The notes beneath the pieces are model-generated. The model was given only the letters and a program-made list of their open reading frames with translations. It ran no database searches and was not told where the DNA came from. DNA of 9,230 nucleotides, from contig CAYWUI010000066.1 of the NCBI GenBank assembly GCA_964461435.1, positions 1 to 9,230 of the forward strand, given 5' to 3'. This document shows positions 7,952 through 9,230 of this stretch, in pieces. The position numbers were made by a program, and so were the translations under genes. Every line of letters starts with the position of its first letter. Position 1 is the first letter of the stretch. Source of the DNA: G020354785 sp964461435. GTDB taxonomy: Bacteria; Bacteroidota; Bacteroidia; Bacteroidales; UBA10428.

Positions 7952-8746
7952 GTGAAAAAAACAAAACTTTACATTTCATTAATACGAGCTGTCATAATAT
8001 GTAGTTCTCTTTTAAGCATAGATTCAACCTATGCCCAAAGTGCAATGATCAATGTTGCATCGCCAAATACGACACTGCTCAACGGACAGTGGAAGGTGAT
8101 TATTGATCCTACGGGTATTGGCGATTGGCGGCAGGTATGGAAAGAGAAGAAGCCAGGGAAAAAAACTGATTTTATCGAGTATTCTTTTGAAGGTGGACCT
8201 ATTCTACATGTACAGGGAGATTTTAATTTACAGATGTGTGAACTTACCTACATGGAAGGCACTGTCTGGTACAAAAAAACTTTTTCATACAATCTCCCAA
8301 CAGGCAAAAGATTATTTCTCCACTTTGGCGCTGTAAATTATCGCGCTGACATATATTTGAATGGCAATCTTCTCGGTAGCCATGAAGGCGGTTTCACGCC
8401 CTTTCAATTCGAGATAACAAACGCTATCCATACAGGTGAAAATACAATTATTGTTAAAGTAAATAACCAACGTGTTAAAAACGGTTTGCCGGGTTTGGGC
8501 TATGACTGGTTTAATTATGGAGGTATTACCCGGGATGTGGATCTTATCGAAACCGGCGACACCTATATTGAAGATTATTCTATACAATTAAAGAAAGTCA
8601 GCCTTAATTCTGTATTGGGATGGGTTCAACTGAATGGTGTACAAACTGAGCAAAACATTGTAATAAAAATACCGGAACTTAACTTCAGGTATACAGCATA
8701 TTGCCGAAACACCAACCGGGATGGCTTCTCAAAAAGATTTTATTGA
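7952..8746 (+). pseudogene. GH2 (beta-glucuronidase type) N-terminal remnant, catalytic domain deleted
   Basis: The frame opens with GTG at 7952 (stop TAA at 7934-7936 in frame; no nearby ATG), giving a signal peptide of about 29 residues ending STYAQ. Residues about 40-200 form the GH2 sugar-binding jelly roll of the UidA-like branch: LNGQWKV, EGTVWYKKTF, LNGNLLGSHEGGFTPF and DWFNYGGITRDVDLI. The Ig-like domain starts near 203 (GWVQLNG, VIKIPEL) but is cut at about residue 244. After that the frame reads non-family residues (FRYTAYCRNTNRDG...) to a stop at 8744-8746. Relatives are roughly 600 residues, so the whole TIM barrel with both catalytic glutamates is missing. From about 8685 the DNA encodes GH97 sequence in another frame, so the gene is broken by a junction, not by a point frameshift. 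A truncated secreted 264-residue product could still be made but cannot be catalytic. It is clearly distinct from the intact GH2 upstream. Confidence 0.85.
8676..8690. other. Breakpoint joining the GH2 and GH97 fragments
   Basis: GH2-like coding (frame of 7952) remains convincing to about IPELN, ending at 8683. GH97-like coding in the other frame is convincing from SGIQHIAETP, starting at 8685. The join therefore lies at about 8676-8690, where AACTT occurs twice in tandem (8676-8680 and 8681-8685). This is consistent with end joining or slippage at a short homology. The exact base cannot be fixed without intact relatives. Confidence 0.65.
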
Positions 8747-9077
8747 GGAATATATGAGCTCTTTGCCCGAAAGTTGGGATGATGTGAAATTTGTTGACGG
8801 TTTTCCTGGAAAATTTGTTGTATTGGCCAGGAAAAAAGGGGACAGATGGTATATAGCAGGTATTAATGGAGAAAATTCTGAACGCACTATAACGCTAAAT
8901 GTTCCTTTCATTAGTGATACATCCAAAGGCATTCTCATCACCGATGTGGTTGGTACAAAAGACTTTATAAAAAGAGGTATTGATTTTTCAACACCGATCA
9001 ACCTGACAATGTATCCTTATGGCGGGTTTGTCATTAAAACTATATTAGCAGGAGACAAACCTGATGCTAATAAATAA
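8685..9077 (+). pseudogene. GH97 C-terminal remnant
   Basis: About 130 residues match the end of GH97 proteins. SGIQHIAETP corresponds to the last barrel strands, followed by SLPESWDD, FVDGFPGKFVVLAR, RWYIAGING and YPYGGFVIK. These align with residues about 526-643 of the intact GH97 at 1800-3734 (TTWDETLFIDGYPGKY, KWYVAGVN, PNGGFVLTK), with many substitutions, so it is a diverged paralogue and not a recent copy. Everything before this point, about 525 residues including signal peptide, nucleophile and acid/base, is absent. An in-frame stop lies at 8664-8666, and the fragment is out of frame with the GH2 remnant. Translation from ATG 8721 would give 118 residues with no export signal, so it is almost certainly non-functional. 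The tail TILAGDKPDANK extends slightly beyond the usual GH97 end. The GH3 start lies 34 bp downstream. Confidence 0.85.
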
Positions 9078-9111
9078 ATTATTTCAGTTAACAAGATTAA
9101 TAGGTAGTAAT

Positions 9112-9230
9112 ATGAAAAAAAAATTATTGTTTATTTTAAGCTTTTTGTTTTCAATAAACTCTTTTGGGCAAACAATGCCCTTTCAGAATCCTAATTTAAG
9201 TTCGGAAGAGAGAGCTAAAGATTTAATATC
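9112..9230 (+). CDS. Glycoside hydrolase family 3, N-terminus only (runs off window)
   Basis: An ATG at 9112 opens a frame to the window edge, 39 codons visible. Residues 1-20 are a signal peptide (KKKLLFILSFLFS, cleavage near SFGQ). The mature start, MPFQNPNLSSEERAKDLIS, is the characteristic entry to GH3 beta-glucosidases and beta-xylosidases of Bacteroidota (…ERAKDLVSRLTLEEK… in relatives). Only this lead-in is visible, so neither catalytic residues nor substrate can be judged; beta-xylosidase or beta-glucosidase would suit the neighbouring GH43-CBM6. A weak purine-rich AGG lies at 9102-9104 ahead of the start. The 34-bp spacing from the GH97 relic suggests the relic once sat in the same operon as this gene. 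Confidence 0.75.
   Translation, partial: MKKKLLFILSFLFSINSFGQTMPFQNPNLSSEERAKDLI

Noticed and set aside
8640..8760. A simple frameshift or sequencing error splitting one gene
   Set aside because: The parts on either side belong to different families (GH2 N-terminal half, GH97 C-terminus), so no single-base correction restores a known protein.
7952..9077. A new natural GH2-GH97 fusion enzyme
   Set aside because: The two pieces are in different frames with stops at the join, and neither retains a catalytic residue.

Overview
The window looks like a stretch of a Bacteroidota chromosome. The DNA is AT-rich by eye, every gene is on the + strand, and start codons follow A/T-rich leaders with no clear Shine-Dalgarno. 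Five consecutive gene starts encode Sec-type signal peptides ending in forms such as 'YSQ', 'NAQ', 'YAQ' or 'FGQ'. The enzyme set (GH97, GH43-CBM6, GH2 with extra C-terminal domains, GH3) is typical of polysaccharide-utilisation regions of this phylum. Genus cannot be decided from the sequence. No SusC/SusD pair, regulator, sulfatase, tRNA, rRNA, transposase or CRISPR array is visible, so this is an enzyme segment of a larger locus.

Layout: (1) 2-676, the 3' part of a COG3618 amidohydrolase of the L-fuconolactonase/L-rhamnonolactonase type. (2) 687-1706, a cytoplasmic zinc- and NAD-dependent MDR dehydrogenase. (3) 1800-3734, a secreted GH97 with the catalytic Asp expected of the retaining alpha-galactosidase branch. 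(4) 3745-5109, a secreted GH43 enzyme with a C-terminal CBM6. (5) 5122-5168, a strong hairpin followed by a T-rich tract, which should end the first transcript. (6) 5290-7728, a secreted five-domain GH2 of beta-galactosidase type. (7) 7952-9077, a composite relic: the signal peptide and N-terminal sugar-binding domain of a beta-glucuronidase-type GH2 joined out of frame to the last ~130 residues of a second GH97. (8) 9112 to the window end, the start of a secreted GH3 enzyme.

Inferred joint role: the secreted enzymes would remove alpha-galactosyl, arabinofuranosyl or xylosyl, beta-galactosyl and beta-glucosyl or beta-xylosyl units from a branched plant- or algal-type glycan. The first two genes would oxidise a deoxyhexose such as L-fucose or L-rhamnose in the cytoplasm by a non-phosphorylating lactone route. 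The substrate assignment is inference.

The main unusual item is the composite relic at 7952-9077. It looks like the scar of one deletion that removed the catalytic part of a GH2 gene and most of an adjacent GH97 gene, with a tandem AACTT at the apparent breakpoint. I did not find evidence of a wholly new biological system here.
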